DNA of 64,000 bases from Streptococcus pseudopneumoniae. GTDB taxonomy: Bacteria; Bacillota; Bacilli; Lactobacillales; Streptococcaceae. Where the stretch lies: positions 1 through 64,000 of the forward strand of contig NZ_JUUZ01000030.1 of assembly GCF_001074155.1 (NCBI RefSeq), written 5' to 3'. The notes below the pieces were generated by a model that was not told where the DNA came from, did not search any database, and saw only the letters and a list, made by a program, of their open reading frames with translations. The translations under genes and the position numbers were made by a program. Shown one piece after another: positions 55,790-64,000 of this stretch. Within the stretch, counting starts at the first letter, position 1. Each line of letters starts with the position of its first letter.

Positions 55790-56330
55790 AATGGCGCATG
55801 ATTTTCTTTCCCAAGTCATCACAAAATATGATGTTGTTGTAGATGCAACAATGGGAAATGGACATGATACACTTTTCCTTGCCAAATTAGCTAAACAAGT
55901 CTACGCTTTTGATATACAAGAACAAGCTCTTGAAAAAACAAGTCAACGTCTACAAGAAGCCGGTTTGACCAATGTCGAGTTACTTCTACAAGGTCATGAA
56001 ACCGTAAATCAGTTTGTAACTGAGGTGAAAGCAGCTATCTTTAATCTAGGTTATCTTCCTACTGCCGATAAGTCTATCATAACTAAACCTCACACAACCA
56101 TTGAGGCACTTGAAAAACTCTGTCAGATGCTCGTTAAAGGCGGAAGAATAGCCATCATGATTTATTACGGGCATGAAGGCGGAGATATAGAACGGGATGC
56201 AGTTATGGATTATGTTAGTCAGTTACCGCAACAAGAATATACTGCTACTATCTATCGCACCCTCAACCAAATTAACAATCCACCATTTTTAGTTATGATT
56301 GAAAAATTAGAAAGGTATCGCCATGGATAA
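55773..56330 (+). CDS. mnmM: tRNA wobble-uridine methyltransferase MnmM (YtqB family)
   Basis: A 185-aa class I SAM-dependent methyltransferase of the YtqB (rRNA_methylase, PF06962) family. Motif I is VVDATMGNGHDTLFLAKL near residue 22; AFDIQEQAL is post-I; FNLGYLPTADKSI is the NLGY-type catalytic motif near 90; MIYYGHEGGD follows. The Bacillus homologue methylates 5-aminomethyl-2-thiouridine in tRNA. It overlaps mnmL upstream by 17 bases and the orphan downstream by 8, so the three form a translationally linked group. Confidence 0.87.
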   Translation: MKRPLEMAHDFLSQVITKYDVVVDATMGNGHDTLFLAKLAKQVYAFDIQEQALEKTSQRLQEAGLTNVELLLQGHETVNQFVTEVKAAIFNLGYLPTADKSIITKPHTTIEALEKLCQMLVKGGRIAIMIYYGHEGGDIERDAVMDYVSQLPQQEYTATIYRTLNQINNPPFLVMIEKLERYRHG

Positions 56331-56577
56331 ACAATACCTAAAAGATAAAATCGAAGCTCTTCGTCACAACTTTGTCGAGTCAACCCAACATGAACGTGCA
56401 GTTGGTATTTTGGATGAAGCACAAATGAGTAAAAAAATGCTGAAAATCAAAAAGAAAATGATTTCACTTGAAATGGAGCGTTGTCAGAAGAAAATCGAGC
56501 ATAAGGACTGCTCAAAGATTGATCAAAAAATCCAAGAACAAAAGGAACTTTTTGAAAATTGTCGTAAACAAAAATAG
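56323..56577 (+). CDS. Hypothetical charged helical protein, 84 aa
   Basis: I do not recognise a family. The protein is lysine- and glutamate-rich and probably one or two long helices or a coiled coil (MLKIKKKMISLEMERCQKKIEH, IQEQKELFENCRKQK). It contains three cysteines (residues 54, 63 and 80). No signal or membrane segment. It overlaps mnmM by 8 bases and lies 12 bases before the antiporter gene, so it is certainly in the operon and likely real. Confidence 0.75.
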   Translation: MDKQYLKDKIEALRHNFVESTQHERAVGILDEAQMSKKMLKIKKKMISLEMERCQKKIEHKDCSKIDQKIQEQKELFENCRKQK

Positions 56578-56588
56578 GGAGGTGGAAA

Positions 56589-58643
56589 ATGAATTTACTT
56601 TTTTATCTCTTGGTATTTTTACTAGTTCTTATTGTTTCTAGTACGACCAATAAGCTTCTGCCCTTTTTACCCATGCCTCTGATTCAAATTTTGTTAGGGA
56701 TTGGAATTGGACTTTGTTTACCCAACAACCAATATCACTTAAATACGGAGTTGTTTCTAGCTTTAGTCATTGGCCCACTACTATTTCGTGAAGCTCAAGA
56801 AGCAGATGTAACTTCTATCTTAAAGCACTGGAGAATCGTTCTCTACTTGATTTTTCCAGTTATCTTTATCTCAGCTCTGAGCATGGGGGGACTCGCTCAT
56901 GTCCTTTGGGCTAGCCTACCATTGGCCGCCTGCATAGCAGTTGGTGCTGCTTTAGGTCCTACTGACCTAGTCGCCTTCGCATCCCTTTCTCAACGCTTTT
57001 CCTTCCCAAAGCGGGTCTCTAATATCCTAAAAGGGGAAGGTCTTCTGAATGATGCTTCTGGACTAGTAGCCTTTCGAATGGCTCTCATCGCTTGGACAAC
57101 AGGAACATTCTCCCTTACCCAAGCCGGAACTTCATTAGCTATTTCCATCGTTGGAGGATTTGCAGTCGGCTTTATAACAGCCCTAATCAATCGCTTCCTT
57201 CATACCTTTCTACTCAGTGTCCGTGCAACAGATATCGCGAGTGAGCTCTTATTGGAACTTAGTTTACCTCTCTTGACTTTTTTCATAGCCGAAGAAATTC
57301 ATGTTTCAGGCATCATCGCCGTTGTTGTTGCTGGGATTCTGAAAGCCAGTCGTTTCAAGAAAATAAATCTCCTTGAAGCACAAGTTGATACAGTTACTGA
57401 GACTGTTTGGCAGACTGTAACCTTTATGCTCAATGGTTCAGTATTTGTCATTCTTGGGATGGAACTGGAAATGATTGCGGAACCAATTCTTAAGAGTGCT
57501 TTCTACAACAAAGTTCTTCTCTTACTCAGCGTTTTCCTCTTGACCTTCCTGCTTTTTGCTATCCGCTTTGTCATGATCTATGGATTTTACGCATTTCGGA
57601 TTAAGAAGCTTCATAAAAGTTTGGACAAATATGTCAAAGACATGCTCCTCCTTACCTTTTCTGGTGTGAAGGGAACTGTATCCATTGCCACTATCCTTTT
57701 GATACCGTCTAATCTGGAACAAGAATATCCTCTTCTTCTCTTCCTCGTAGCTGGTGTAACCCTGGTAAGTTTCCTGACGGGATTACTGGTACTTCCACAC
57801 CTTTCTGAAGAGAAAGAGCCATCTAAGGATCAGCTCATGCACATCGCTATCTTAAACGATGTCGCCATGGAATTAGAGAAGGATTTAGAGAACACAAAAA
57901 ACAAGGTTCCACTCTATGCGGCTATTGACAATTATCATGGACGTATTGAAAATCTTATTCTTAGTCAGGAGAACAAGGAGATTCAGGAAGACTGGGAGGC
58001 GCTTAAACTATTGATTCTCAGTGTTGAAAGCGATGGTTTGGAACAAGCCTATGAAGAAGGAAAGATTGGAGATCGTGCTTATCGTGTCTACCAACGCTAC
58101 TTGAAAAGCATGGAGAAAAATATTAAACGAAACTTTGCTTCTCGACTAACCTACTACTTCCTTGTTTCCATACGAATCCTTCGTTTTCTACTTCATGAAA
58201 TACTCACATTTGGAAAGACCTTCCGTTCATGGAAAGACAAGGAAAAACAGCGCCTTCTTGCCATTGATTATGACCAGATTGCAGAACTCTACCTAGCTAA
58301 TACGGAAATTATCATCGAGAGTTTGGAAAACCTCAAAGGGATTTATAAGAGTTCTTTAATCAGCTTTATGCAGGAATCTCGTCTTCGCGAAACCAGTCAT
58401 ATTACGAGTGGTGCCTTTGTGGAACGGGTTATCAATCGTATCAAACCCAATAACATCGATGAAATGCTCAGAGGTTATTACCTTGAACGTAAGTGTATCT
58501 TTGAATACGAAGCTCAAAAACTCATCTCAGCTCAATATGCCAAAAAGCTACGCCAAAATGTCAATAATTTAGAAACTTATTCCTTAAAAGAATCTGCTAA
58601 TACCTTACCTTATGATATGATGGAATTAGTTCGAAGAAATTAA
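56589..58643 (+). CDS. CPA1-family Na+/H+ antiporter
   Basis: A 684-aa membrane antiporter. About 12 transmembrane helices occupy residues 1-410. Ion-site motifs are GAALGPTDLVAFASLSQRF near 115 and EGLLNDASGLVAFR near 152 (the ND motif of CPA1). A 270-residue hydrophilic C-terminal domain (about 415-684) is rich in charged helices and probably regulates activity. It is likely to export Na+ or K+ in exchange for protons, aiding pH and salt tolerance. GGAGGTGG precedes the ATG. Confidence 0.9.
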   Translation: MNLLFYLLVFLLVLIVSSTTNKLLPFLPMPLIQILLGIGIGLCLPNNQYHLNTELFLALVIGPLLFREAQEADVTSILKHWRIVLYLIFPVIFISALSMGGLAHVLWASLPLAACIAVGAALGPTDLVAFASLSQRFSFPKRVSNILKGEGLLNDASGLVAFRMALIAWTTGTFSLTQAGTSLAISIVGGFAVGFITALINRFLHTFLLSVRATDIASELLLELSLPLLTFFIAEEIHVSGIIAVVVAGILKASRFKKINLLEAQVDTVTETVWQTVTFMLNGSVFVILGMELEMIAEPILKSAFYNKVLLLLSVFLLTFLLFAIRFVMIYGFYAFRIKKLHKSLDKYVKDMLLLTFSGVKGTVSIATILLIPSNLEQEYPLLLFLVAGVTLVSFLTGLLVLPHLSEEKEPSKDQLMHIAILNDVAMELEKDLENTKNKVPLYAAIDNYHGRIENLILSQENKEIQEDWEALKLLILSVESDGLEQAYEEGKIGDRAYRVYQRYLKSMEKNIKRNFASRLTYYFLVSIRILRFLLHEILTFGKTFRSWKDKEKQRLLAIDYDQIAELYLANTEIIIESLENLKGIYKSSLISFMQESRLRETSHITSGAFVERVINRIKPNNIDEMLRGYYLERKCIFEYEAQKLISAQYAKKLRQNVNNLETYSLKESANTLPYDMMELVRRN

Positions 58644-58682
58644 AGTCTATAGAAAACAAGAGAAAAACTGGAGGATTGTAAC

Positions 58683-59546
58683 ATGAAAAAGTTGTGGAAA
58701 CAGCTGACTGATAGACCCTTATTAAAAGCTTTTTTGCACTACTATCAAGCCTCCGATAGTGAATTAACTAGCGTTGCTGTTGCCTACTATTGGTTGATTT
58801 CAATCTTCCCTTTACTCATGATAGTGGTCAATATCTTACCCTACTTTCAAATTCCCATCTCAAACTTTCTATTAACAATCAAGGAATTTTTACCAGATAC
58901 AATCTATGAAGTTGTTGCAAAAATTGTCAGAGAAGTTCTGACTCAACCATCAACAGGTTTACTAAGTTTTGCTATCTTATCAGCTCTTTGGACTTTCTCC
59001 AAATCCATGGATTTTCTTCAGAAGGCCTTTAATAAAGCCTATGGAGTTGCAAAAAATAGAGGAATTATCTCACACCAGATGATGAGTCTCTTGGTTAGCT
59101 TTGGTCTTCAAATTCTCTTTGCCCTTGCCTTATTCCTCAGTATGTTCGGCCATATGTTATTGGACCTGCTTAAAAACTACTGGAAATCCGAGAGTGCTCT
59201 GTTTTCTTATCTACAAGATTTTACAGGACCGCTGATCTATGCCTTTCTTTTTGCTACCGTGATTATGCTCTATTATTTCCTACCAAATGTTAAAGTAAGT
59301 AAGATTCGCTACGTCATACCTGGAAGTCTCTTTGTACTAGTTACGACGATTGCTTTATTAAACATCTTTGCAGCTTATTTCAACAATTATGTCAATTATC
59401 TCGTTGACGTCAGATTTTTCAGTTCAATCGTCGTTGTTGTTATGATGTTCTGGTTCATTATCATTGCCAAGATATTAATCATCGGTGCCGTCATCAATGC
59501 CAGTGTTCAAAGTCTAAAAGACCCGGACTTTAAAGCAAATCAATAA
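58683..59546 (+). CDS. YihY/virulence factor BrkB family membrane protein
   Basis: A 287-aa protein with about six membrane helices matching the YihY/BrkB family (AVAYYWLISIFPLLMIVVNILPYF near residue 32; LIYAFLFATVIMLYYFLPNVKVSKIRYVIPGSLF near 180). Despite the name, it is not an RNase and a virulence role is not established in streptococci. It lies 39 bases after the antiporter gene and ends the operon. Confidence 0.88.
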   Translation: MKKLWKQLTDRPLLKAFLHYYQASDSELTSVAVAYYWLISIFPLLMIVVNILPYFQIPISNFLLTIKEFLPDTIYEVVAKIVREVLTQPSTGLLSFAILSALWTFSKSMDFLQKAFNKAYGVAKNRGIISHQMMSLLVSFGLQILFALALFLSMFGHMLLDLLKNYWKSESALFSYLQDFTGPLIYAFLFATVIMLYYFLPNVKVSKIRYVIPGSLFVLVTTIALLNIFAAYFNNYVNYLVDVRFFSSIVVVVMMFWFIIIAKILIIGAVINASVQSLKDPDFKANQ

Positions 59547-59569
59547 GATTTCACCGATTACACAAATCG

Positions 59570-59602
59570 ATCCCCCAGTCATTTAATACTGGGGGATTTT
59601 TG
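59570..59602. terminator. Bidirectional terminator at 59.6 kb
   Basis: ATCCCCCAGT/ACTGGGGGAT perfect stem with an 8-nt loop and TTTTTG on the plus side, between convergent stops at 59546 and 59614. Confidence 0.88.
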
Positions 59603-59613
59603 AATTTCCTGCT

Positions 59614-60555
59614 TTATTGTCCACTAGTCAGGGCTTGCAATTCTGTTTTTAGATACTGAGCCAAGTGTTGGTGGGCAAAAATAGTGGCATTTTTTTCTGC
59701 GGTAGGATTGTAGTTGGTGTTGGTATTTACATCATAGACATAAATGTCTCCACTCTCTGATTGAACCCATTCAATCGCCGCAACTTCAATCTGAGCATTT
59801 TTCAAGAAACTTTCATAAGCTTCTCTCCGGTCATCTGGTAGAGGTTCTGTAATCTGGAATTTTTCAGACGTTTCTAGTTGCTCTGGTCTCTTGCCGATTT
59901 GGCAACCATCTGCTGGACAAAGTTGGAAACCATCTGAAGAATCGATCGAAACAGTATAGAGGAATTTTTGATTGATAAACTCTGAACGACGGATACGTCC
60001 ATCACTTGGCTTGATGTAGGCTTGTAACAAGGTAATCCCGTCCACTGATGGTTCAAAGAGAGGGCTATTGACATAAGTTGCCAGTTCCTCTTCATTTTGG
60101 AAGAGTTGAACGCCTAATCCCTTACCTGCACGATTGTGCTTGGTAATCAAAGGATAAATGTTTAATTTTCTTGCCGCTTCAATAATGTTTTCTTGACCCA
60201 AAACTGCAACTGTTGCAGGAGTCTCGATACCAGACTCGTTTAACTTCAAATATTGTTTGATTTTACTAATTTCAAGGTTGATAGCACCGGTACCATTCAC
60301 AACTTTGCGTCCGTGTGCTTCTAACCAAGTAATCACTTGCTCTGTAAATTCTGGCGCATAACGATGTCCTCTTGTGTGTGAAGAGGCAGACATACGATTG
60401 TAAAAGATACCTTGCGGCGGTGGGCTTTGCAAATCTAAAATCCCACTAGACAAATCCCATAGTTCATAAGGGACTTCTAATTCTTCCAACCATTTCACTA
60501 AATGTTGAGTCCATTCTAGATTCTCATGAATCACATAAACTTTTGCTTCACTCAT
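59614..60555 (-). CDS. ATP-grasp protein, RimK-like alpha-L-glutamate ligase family
   Basis: A 313-aa cytosolic ATP-grasp enzyme. The ATP-grasp core spans about residues 105-305; recognisable parts are YPLITKHNRAGKGLGVQLF near 135 (ATP-binding Lys and glycine loop), a DGITLLQAYI strand and the metal site VYDVNTNTNYNP near 282. RimK-family proteins ligate glutamate to proteins or cofactors; this one has a divergent N-terminus and its acceptor is unknown. It lies 13 bases downstream of a dicarboxylate/glutamate symporter gene. Confidence 0.82.
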   Translation of the reverse strand: MSEAKVYVIHENLEWTQHLVKWLEELEVPYELWDLSSGILDLQSPPPQGIFYNRMSASSHTRGHRYAPEFTEQVITWLEAHGRKVVNGTGAINLEISKIKQYLKLNESGIETPATVAVLGQENIIEAARKLNIYPLITKHNRAGKGLGVQLFQNEEELATYVNSPLFEPSVDGITLLQAYIKPSDGRIRRSEFINQKFLYTVSIDSSDGFQLCPADGCQIGKRPEQLETSEKFQITEPLPDDRREAYESFLKNAQIEVAAIEWVQSESGDIYVYDVNTNTNYNPTAEKNATIFAHQHLAQYLKTELQALTSGQ

Positions 60556-60568
60556 TATTCATATCTCC

Positions 60569-61819
60569 TTAAGAAAAGCTGACTGATAATTGGCTTTCCT
60601 TTTCTTCTTCTAAAATGTATCCTTCTGTTTTTTCGATAACGCTAACTGTTAAGATTTGACCCAAAACATTGATCATAGTACGGCCAGCATTGACAAAGAA
60701 ATCAACTGCAAAAATCAAGGCCACTCCTTCAACTGGCAAGCCCAATTGAGGTGCTGCAGCTAATAGAACCACAATAGCTCCTGATGGTACGGTTGCCGCA
60801 GTTTTTCCAATTAAAGTCAAAAGTAAAACAGTAAACAAGAGACTTGATAATGAAAATTGAATGCCATAGGCATGGGCGATAAAAATTGTCGCTACTGAGA
60901 AATAAACCGCTGCTCCTTCTAAGTTAAAAGTATATCCTAAAGGAACAACTAAATCAATTGTATGCTCGTCATGCCCCTGTTTTTTCAAATCTTTAAGAAG
61001 TGATGGCAAGACCACACTAGAACTTCCAGTAACAAAAGCCAGAGTCAAGAGACTCCAATTTTCACGAAAGGCTGACAAATACGGCACCTTAAAGAATACA
61101 GCAATCAAAGGGAAAATAAGGAGAACCAATACAGCATAAGCCAGATAAGTTCCAATTACAAACTGACCAAGCCCAATCAACTTGTCGACACCCGTAGTTG
61201 CAACATCTTTAGCGATAAATCCAAAAATACCAATCGGTGATAGTTTGATAATTACTGCAACAATCTTGTAAATGGCTTCAATCCAGATTTGGAAACCTTC
61301 GATAATCTTCTGAGATTTGTCAGACTTAAGATTCCCAATTCCGTAACCAAGAAAGATGGCAAAAACGATAATTGGCAATAGAGCGCCATCTGAAAGAGAT
61401 TTAACGATATTTGATGGAATGAAACCAAGCAAAAATTCGCTGAACTTGACATTGTTAGCAATCCCATCAAGGTTTCCACCAGTTTGACCGATATTCACTC
61501 CTTGACCAAATCCTAAATAGTAACTAGCAAATACAAACAAAAGAGTAATGGCAGTTGTTACAGCAAAAAAGTAAACCAAACTCTTGGTCAAAATTTTCCC
61601 GAAAGATTTTTTTCCGATAACTCCAGCTACTGCAACAACGATGGTTGGGAAGATTAGCGGAATGATAACCATATTGATCAATTTAATAAAGGCTTGACCT
61701 AAAAATTGATAAAAGCCTGAAAATTGTGGCCAGATAAGTGCAGCGATAACACCAAAGACCAAAGCCACCAATAATTGAATGCCTAGTGAGAGTTTTGACC
61801 ATAAAGTAACTAATTTCAT
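60569..61819 (-). CDS. Dicarboxylate/amino acid:cation symporter (DAACS family)
   Basis: A 416-aa membrane transporter of the GltP/DctA family with eight helices plus two re-entrant loops. Family marks are the serine-rich loop FVTGSSSVVLPSLL near 265, GYTFNLEGAAVYFSVATIFIAHA near 295 and NAGRTMINVLGQ near 380. Substrate is probably glutamate, aspartate or a C4 dicarboxylate; the adjacent ligase hints at glutamate. AAGGAG precedes the ATG. Confidence 0.9.
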   Translation of the reverse strand: MKLVTLWSKLSLGIQLLVALVFGVIAALIWPQFSGFYQFLGQAFIKLINMVIIPLIFPTIVVAVAGVIGKKSFGKILTKSLVYFFAVTTAITLLFVFASYYLGFGQGVNIGQTGGNLDGIANNVKFSEFLLGFIPSNIVKSLSDGALLPIIVFAIFLGYGIGNLKSDKSQKIIEGFQIWIEAIYKIVAVIIKLSPIGIFGFIAKDVATTGVDKLIGLGQFVIGTYLAYAVLVLLIFPLIAVFFKVPYLSAFRENWSLLTLAFVTGSSSVVLPSLLKDLKKQGHDEHTIDLVVPLGYTFNLEGAAVYFSVATIFIAHAYGIQFSLSSLLFTVLLLTLIGKTAATVPSGAIVVLLAAAPQLGLPVEGVALIFAVDFFVNAGRTMINVLGQILTVSVIEKTEGYILEEEKESQLSVSFS

Positions 61820-62055
61820 AAGAAACTCCTTTGTTTTATTTGCTACTCATTCTACTACTATTCTTCTCTCCTGACTAATATATATTTTTTATTGTCACCA
61901 TAAAAAAGATTTATAATGAAGGTTCAAACTACTCCAACTTTACAAAGTAAATCACATTGATGTTTGATATAGTATAAAAAATCAGTTTCTAAACAAAAAT
62001 TTTTAGAAAAACACTGTTAAATCAAGGAATATGCTTTCCTTTTATTCAAATTTTA

Positions 62056-62064
62056 TGATACAAT
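62056..62064 (+). promoter_or_regulatory. Extended -10 of the DUF3397 gene, predicted leaderless start
   Basis: TGATACAAT with the hexamer (62059-62064) only 6 bases before the ATG at 62071; no ribosome site. The -35 position is unclear. Confidence 0.5.
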
Positions 62065-62070
62065 ATTGTT

Positions 62071-62424
62071 ATGATTTTAATAAAACTCGCTTCTGTCTTG
62101 CTTTTGGTACTAACCTTGGCTTTGGCTATTATCTTTAGTAGATTTTTAAAGTTAAAGAAAAAGGGGATTAACTTTGCAGATTTGGCTTTTCCTTTTCTGA
62201 TTTTTGAATACTATTTAATCAGTGCAAAGGTTTTTACCCATAATCAACTTCCCATTTTGGGGGCAGCCCTATCTTTGCTAGCCATCATTCTAGCCTTTTT
62301 CTTTTTAAGCAAAAAACGTAGTTTTTATTATCCAAAATTCCTTAAATTCTTTTGGAGAGCTGGATTTCTACTCACATTGCTCATCTACATCGTTATGATT
62401 GTTCAAATCTTCATGATGAAATAA
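62071..62424 (+). CDS. DUF3397 family membrane protein
   Basis: A 117-aa protein with four hydrophobic spans (about 4-24, 36-52, 63-81 and 94-114) and a short basic loop. It fits the DUF3397 family of Firmicutes; no function is known. It has a very close -10 box and no visible Shine-Dalgarno, and a hairpin terminator (62433-62479) separates it from the following amidase gene. Confidence 0.8.
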   Translation: MILIKLASVLLLVLTLALAIIFSRFLKLKKKGINFADLAFPFLIFEYYLISAKVFTHNQLPILGAALSLLAIILAFFFLSKKRSFYYPKFLKFFWRAGFLLTLLIYIVMIVQIFMMK

Positions 62425-62432
62425 ATCATGCC

Positions 62433-62479
62433 AGCACCTCAACAGTTGGCGACTCGTTCTTCCACATGAGGTGCTTTTC
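62433..62479 (+). terminator. Terminator after the DUF3397 gene
   Basis: AGCACCTCA/TGAGGTGCT perfect 9-bp stem with a 25-nt loop, then TTTTCT. Confidence 0.65.
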
Positions 62480-62526
62480 TAATGACATTTTAAAAAAGAT
62501 TATTAAAAAAATAGGAGATCAAACAA

Positions 62527-64000
62527 GTGAAAAAAACGCTCTTGGCAAGTGCCATCGCACTTACTTTTCTAGGATTCGCAACACACCCTGCTTTGGCTGA
62601 AGAAAATAACGTAAAAACTACAGCAGAAACGACACAAGAAACTACAACTACAGAAAAAGAAAAAAAGAGCATCCCTTCAACCAAGGAAACTGCTCCTTCT
62701 ACTGAAACAAGTTCAAGCGTACCAACAACTTCTACAACAAATCCAAGTGAAACTCCAGCTAAGAAAGAGGAAGACAAGGCTCCAGAAGTCAAAAAAGAAG
62801 GTTGGGTATTAGAGGAAAACCACTGGCGTTTCTATGAAAACAATGCCCCTGTTCTTAACTGGAAAAAAATTCAAGGAAAATGGTACTACTTCGATAAGAA
62901 CGGTATCATGCTCAGTGATACGATTTATGATGGATACATCCTGACTAGTAGCGGGGCTATGGTAGATAGTGGCTGGGGTAAAATCAAAGATAAATGGTAT
63001 TATGCAAAGCCATCTGGTAAAATCTCTCAGCAAAAATGGGAAAAAGTTGGTGGTGTATGGTACTACTTTGACAAAGATGGAATCATGCTCAGCAACACCA
63101 TTTTTGATGGTTATATCTTTACCAATAGTGGGGCTATGGCTGAGAGCGCTTGGGTCAAACAAGATGGTAAATGGTACTATGCCCAAACTTCTGGACAATT
63201 AAGTAAAAATAAGTGGGATAAAATTGGTGGTACTTGGTACTACTTTAATAAAGATGCCACTATGGCAAGTAACCAATGGCAAGGTAACTACTACCTAAAA
63301 GCTAGCGGTGCCATGGCTGAGAAAGAGTGGATTTTTGATAAAAACTATAATAGCTGGTTCTATTTAAAATCAGGTGGTGCTTATGCAGCGCGTGAATGGA
63401 TTGGTTCATACTACCTCAAGTCAGGTGGTTACATGGCTAAGAGTGAATGGATTGATGACAGCTACTACAATGCTCGTTACTATGTAGATGAAAATGGTGT
63501 CTATGTCACAGGAACTCGTAAAATCGATGGAAAAGCACATCAGTTCCAAAGTAATGGAAAATGGATAGGTGAAGTTCCAGTAAGTCGTGGATTTGAAAAA
63601 GGAAAATACACATATACCGTTTTCTTAGACCCAGGACACGGCGGTAAAGATCCTGGTGCTGTTTATTATAACACGAATGAAAAAGACCTCACCATGCAAG
63701 TTTATCAAAAACTACGCAAGGAACTCCAAAGTCTTGGTTATACTGTTCTTTCTTCTAGAGATAGTGATGTCTATGTCGACTTTGTCACTGAACGTTCAAG
63801 AATGGTTAATAAGACTGATTCAGATATCTTTATTAGTATTCACTTCAATGCTAGTGGCAGCCCTGCTTCTAACCGTTCTGGTATTCAGACCTATTCTTAC
63901 GAAGAAGCTGCTGGTTATCCTTCTAAGATTAATCCATACTGGCATAACCATCCCGACCGTATCAGTGAAAGCAATCGCCTAGCTACAGATATCCACTCTT
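62527..64000 (+). CDS. Choline/cell-wall-binding N-acetylmuramoyl-L-alanine amidase (3' truncated by window)
   Basis: The frame is open from GTG 62527 to the window end (491 codons), so the C-terminus is missing. The start follows AGGAG at 9-nt spacing. Residues 1-24 are a signal peptide (ending HPALA); 25-95 are a Thr/Ser/Glu-rich linker. About 95-345 contain Trp/Tyr-rich cell-wall-binding repeats (GKWYYFDKNGIML, YLKSGGYMAKSEW). From about 360 an Amidase_3 domain begins with the zinc motif FLDPGHGGKDPGA, later IFISIHFNAS. The order (binding repeats first, amidase last) is the reverse of LytA. Probably a surface autolysin involved in cell separation or lysis. Confidence 0.85.
   Translation, partial: MKKTLLASAIALTFLGFATHPALAEENNVKTTAETTQETTTTEKEKKSIPSTKETAPSTETSSSVPTTSTTNPSETPAKKEEDKAPEVKKEGWVLEENHWRFYENNAPVLNWKKIQGKWYYFDKNGIMLSDTIYDGYILTSSGAMVDSGWGKIKDKWYYAKPSGKISQQKWEKVGGVWYYFDKDGIMLSNTIFDGYIFTNSGAMAESAWVKQDGKWYYAQTSGQLSKNKWDKIGGTWYYFNKDATMASNQWQGNYYLKASGAMAEKEWIFDKNYNSWFYLKSGGAYAAREWIGSYYLKSGGYMAKSEWIDDSYYNARYYVDENGVYVTGTRKIDGKAHQFQSNGKWIGEVPVSRGFEKGKYTYTVFLDPGHGGKDPGAVYYNTNEKDLTMQVYQKLRKELQSLGYTVLSSRDSDVYVDFVTERSRMVNKTDSDIFISIHFNASGSPASNRSGIQTYSYEEAAGYPSKINPYWHNHPDRISESNRLATDIHS

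Overview
This window comes from a low-GC Gram-positive coccus of the Streptococcus mitis group (S. oralis/mitis/infantis-like). The evidence is the gene content and order (pstS-C-A-B1-B2-phoU; spx-HAD-thioesterase-hemW; lgt-hprK; rpsU/nagB; pyrR-pyrB-carA-carB; nth, htpX-lemA, rsmG, uraA), the YSIRK-type signal peptides, the LPXTG anchors and a cell-wall/choline-binding-repeat amidase. No rRNA, tRNA, CRISPR array, transposase or phage gene is visible. The backbone is ordinary housekeeping; the accessory material is concentrated in surface-protein genes.

Layout. 0.2-1.6 kb: amino-acid binding lipoprotein and a Nudix hydrolase. 1.7-6.6 kb: complete phosphate (Pst) operon with phoU. 6.7-15.5 kb: minus-strand housekeeping genes (rRNA methylase, inositol-phosphatase family, UPF0223, Spx, HAD, acyl-ACP thioesterase, HemW, YtxH/DUF948 pair, Lgt, HPr kinase). 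15.6-17.4 kb: LPXTG protein with a Thr-rich stalk. 17.7-19.8 kb: rpsU, an orphan, a methyltransferase, nagB. 19.9-33.9 kb: a surface island between nagB and carB. It holds a GbpC-domain glucan-binding-type protein, a divergently transcribed wall-anchored GH66 dextranase, and a 2337-residue adhesin built from alternating isopeptide-type modules on a (Pro-Thr-Pro)n stalk. 34.3-40.5 kb: pyrimidine operon with a PyrR attenuator and an unusually long, structured carA-carB gap. 40.6-48 kb: nth, YceD/DUF177, an ABC-F ATPase behind an attenuator-like leader, htpX-lemA, rsmG, and uraA with its own PyrR attenuator. 48-54.7 kb: CPBP protease, DMT exporter, serine hydrolase, CppA, nuclease/phosphatase-fold protein, glucose PTS EIICBA. 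54.8-59.5 kb: mnmL-mnmM tRNA modification pair, orphan, CPA1 antiporter, YihY protein. 59.6-64 kb: ATP-grasp ligase with a dicarboxylate/glutamate symporter, DUF3397 protein, and an N-acetylmuramoyl-alanine amidase that runs off the window end.

How the parts connect. The dextranase and GbpC-domain protein fit a glucan-biofilm role: binding and trimming alpha-1,6-glucan. The PTS transporter, NagB and HPr kinase belong to carbon catabolite control; the nagB and ptsG promoters carry CcpA-type operators. PyrR is encoded in its own regulated operon and probably also controls uraA through a second leader.

Best candidates for undescribed biology are: (i) the leader of the ABC-F gene, with a 3-codon ORF and two terminator-like hairpins (42270-42521); (ii) the 311-nt structured carA-carB intercistronic RNA with a possible 8-codon ORF (37462-37772); and (iii) genes whose -10 box lies 6-7 nt before the ATG with no Shine-Dalgarno, predicting leaderless mRNAs (hemW, mnmL, the DUF3397 gene).
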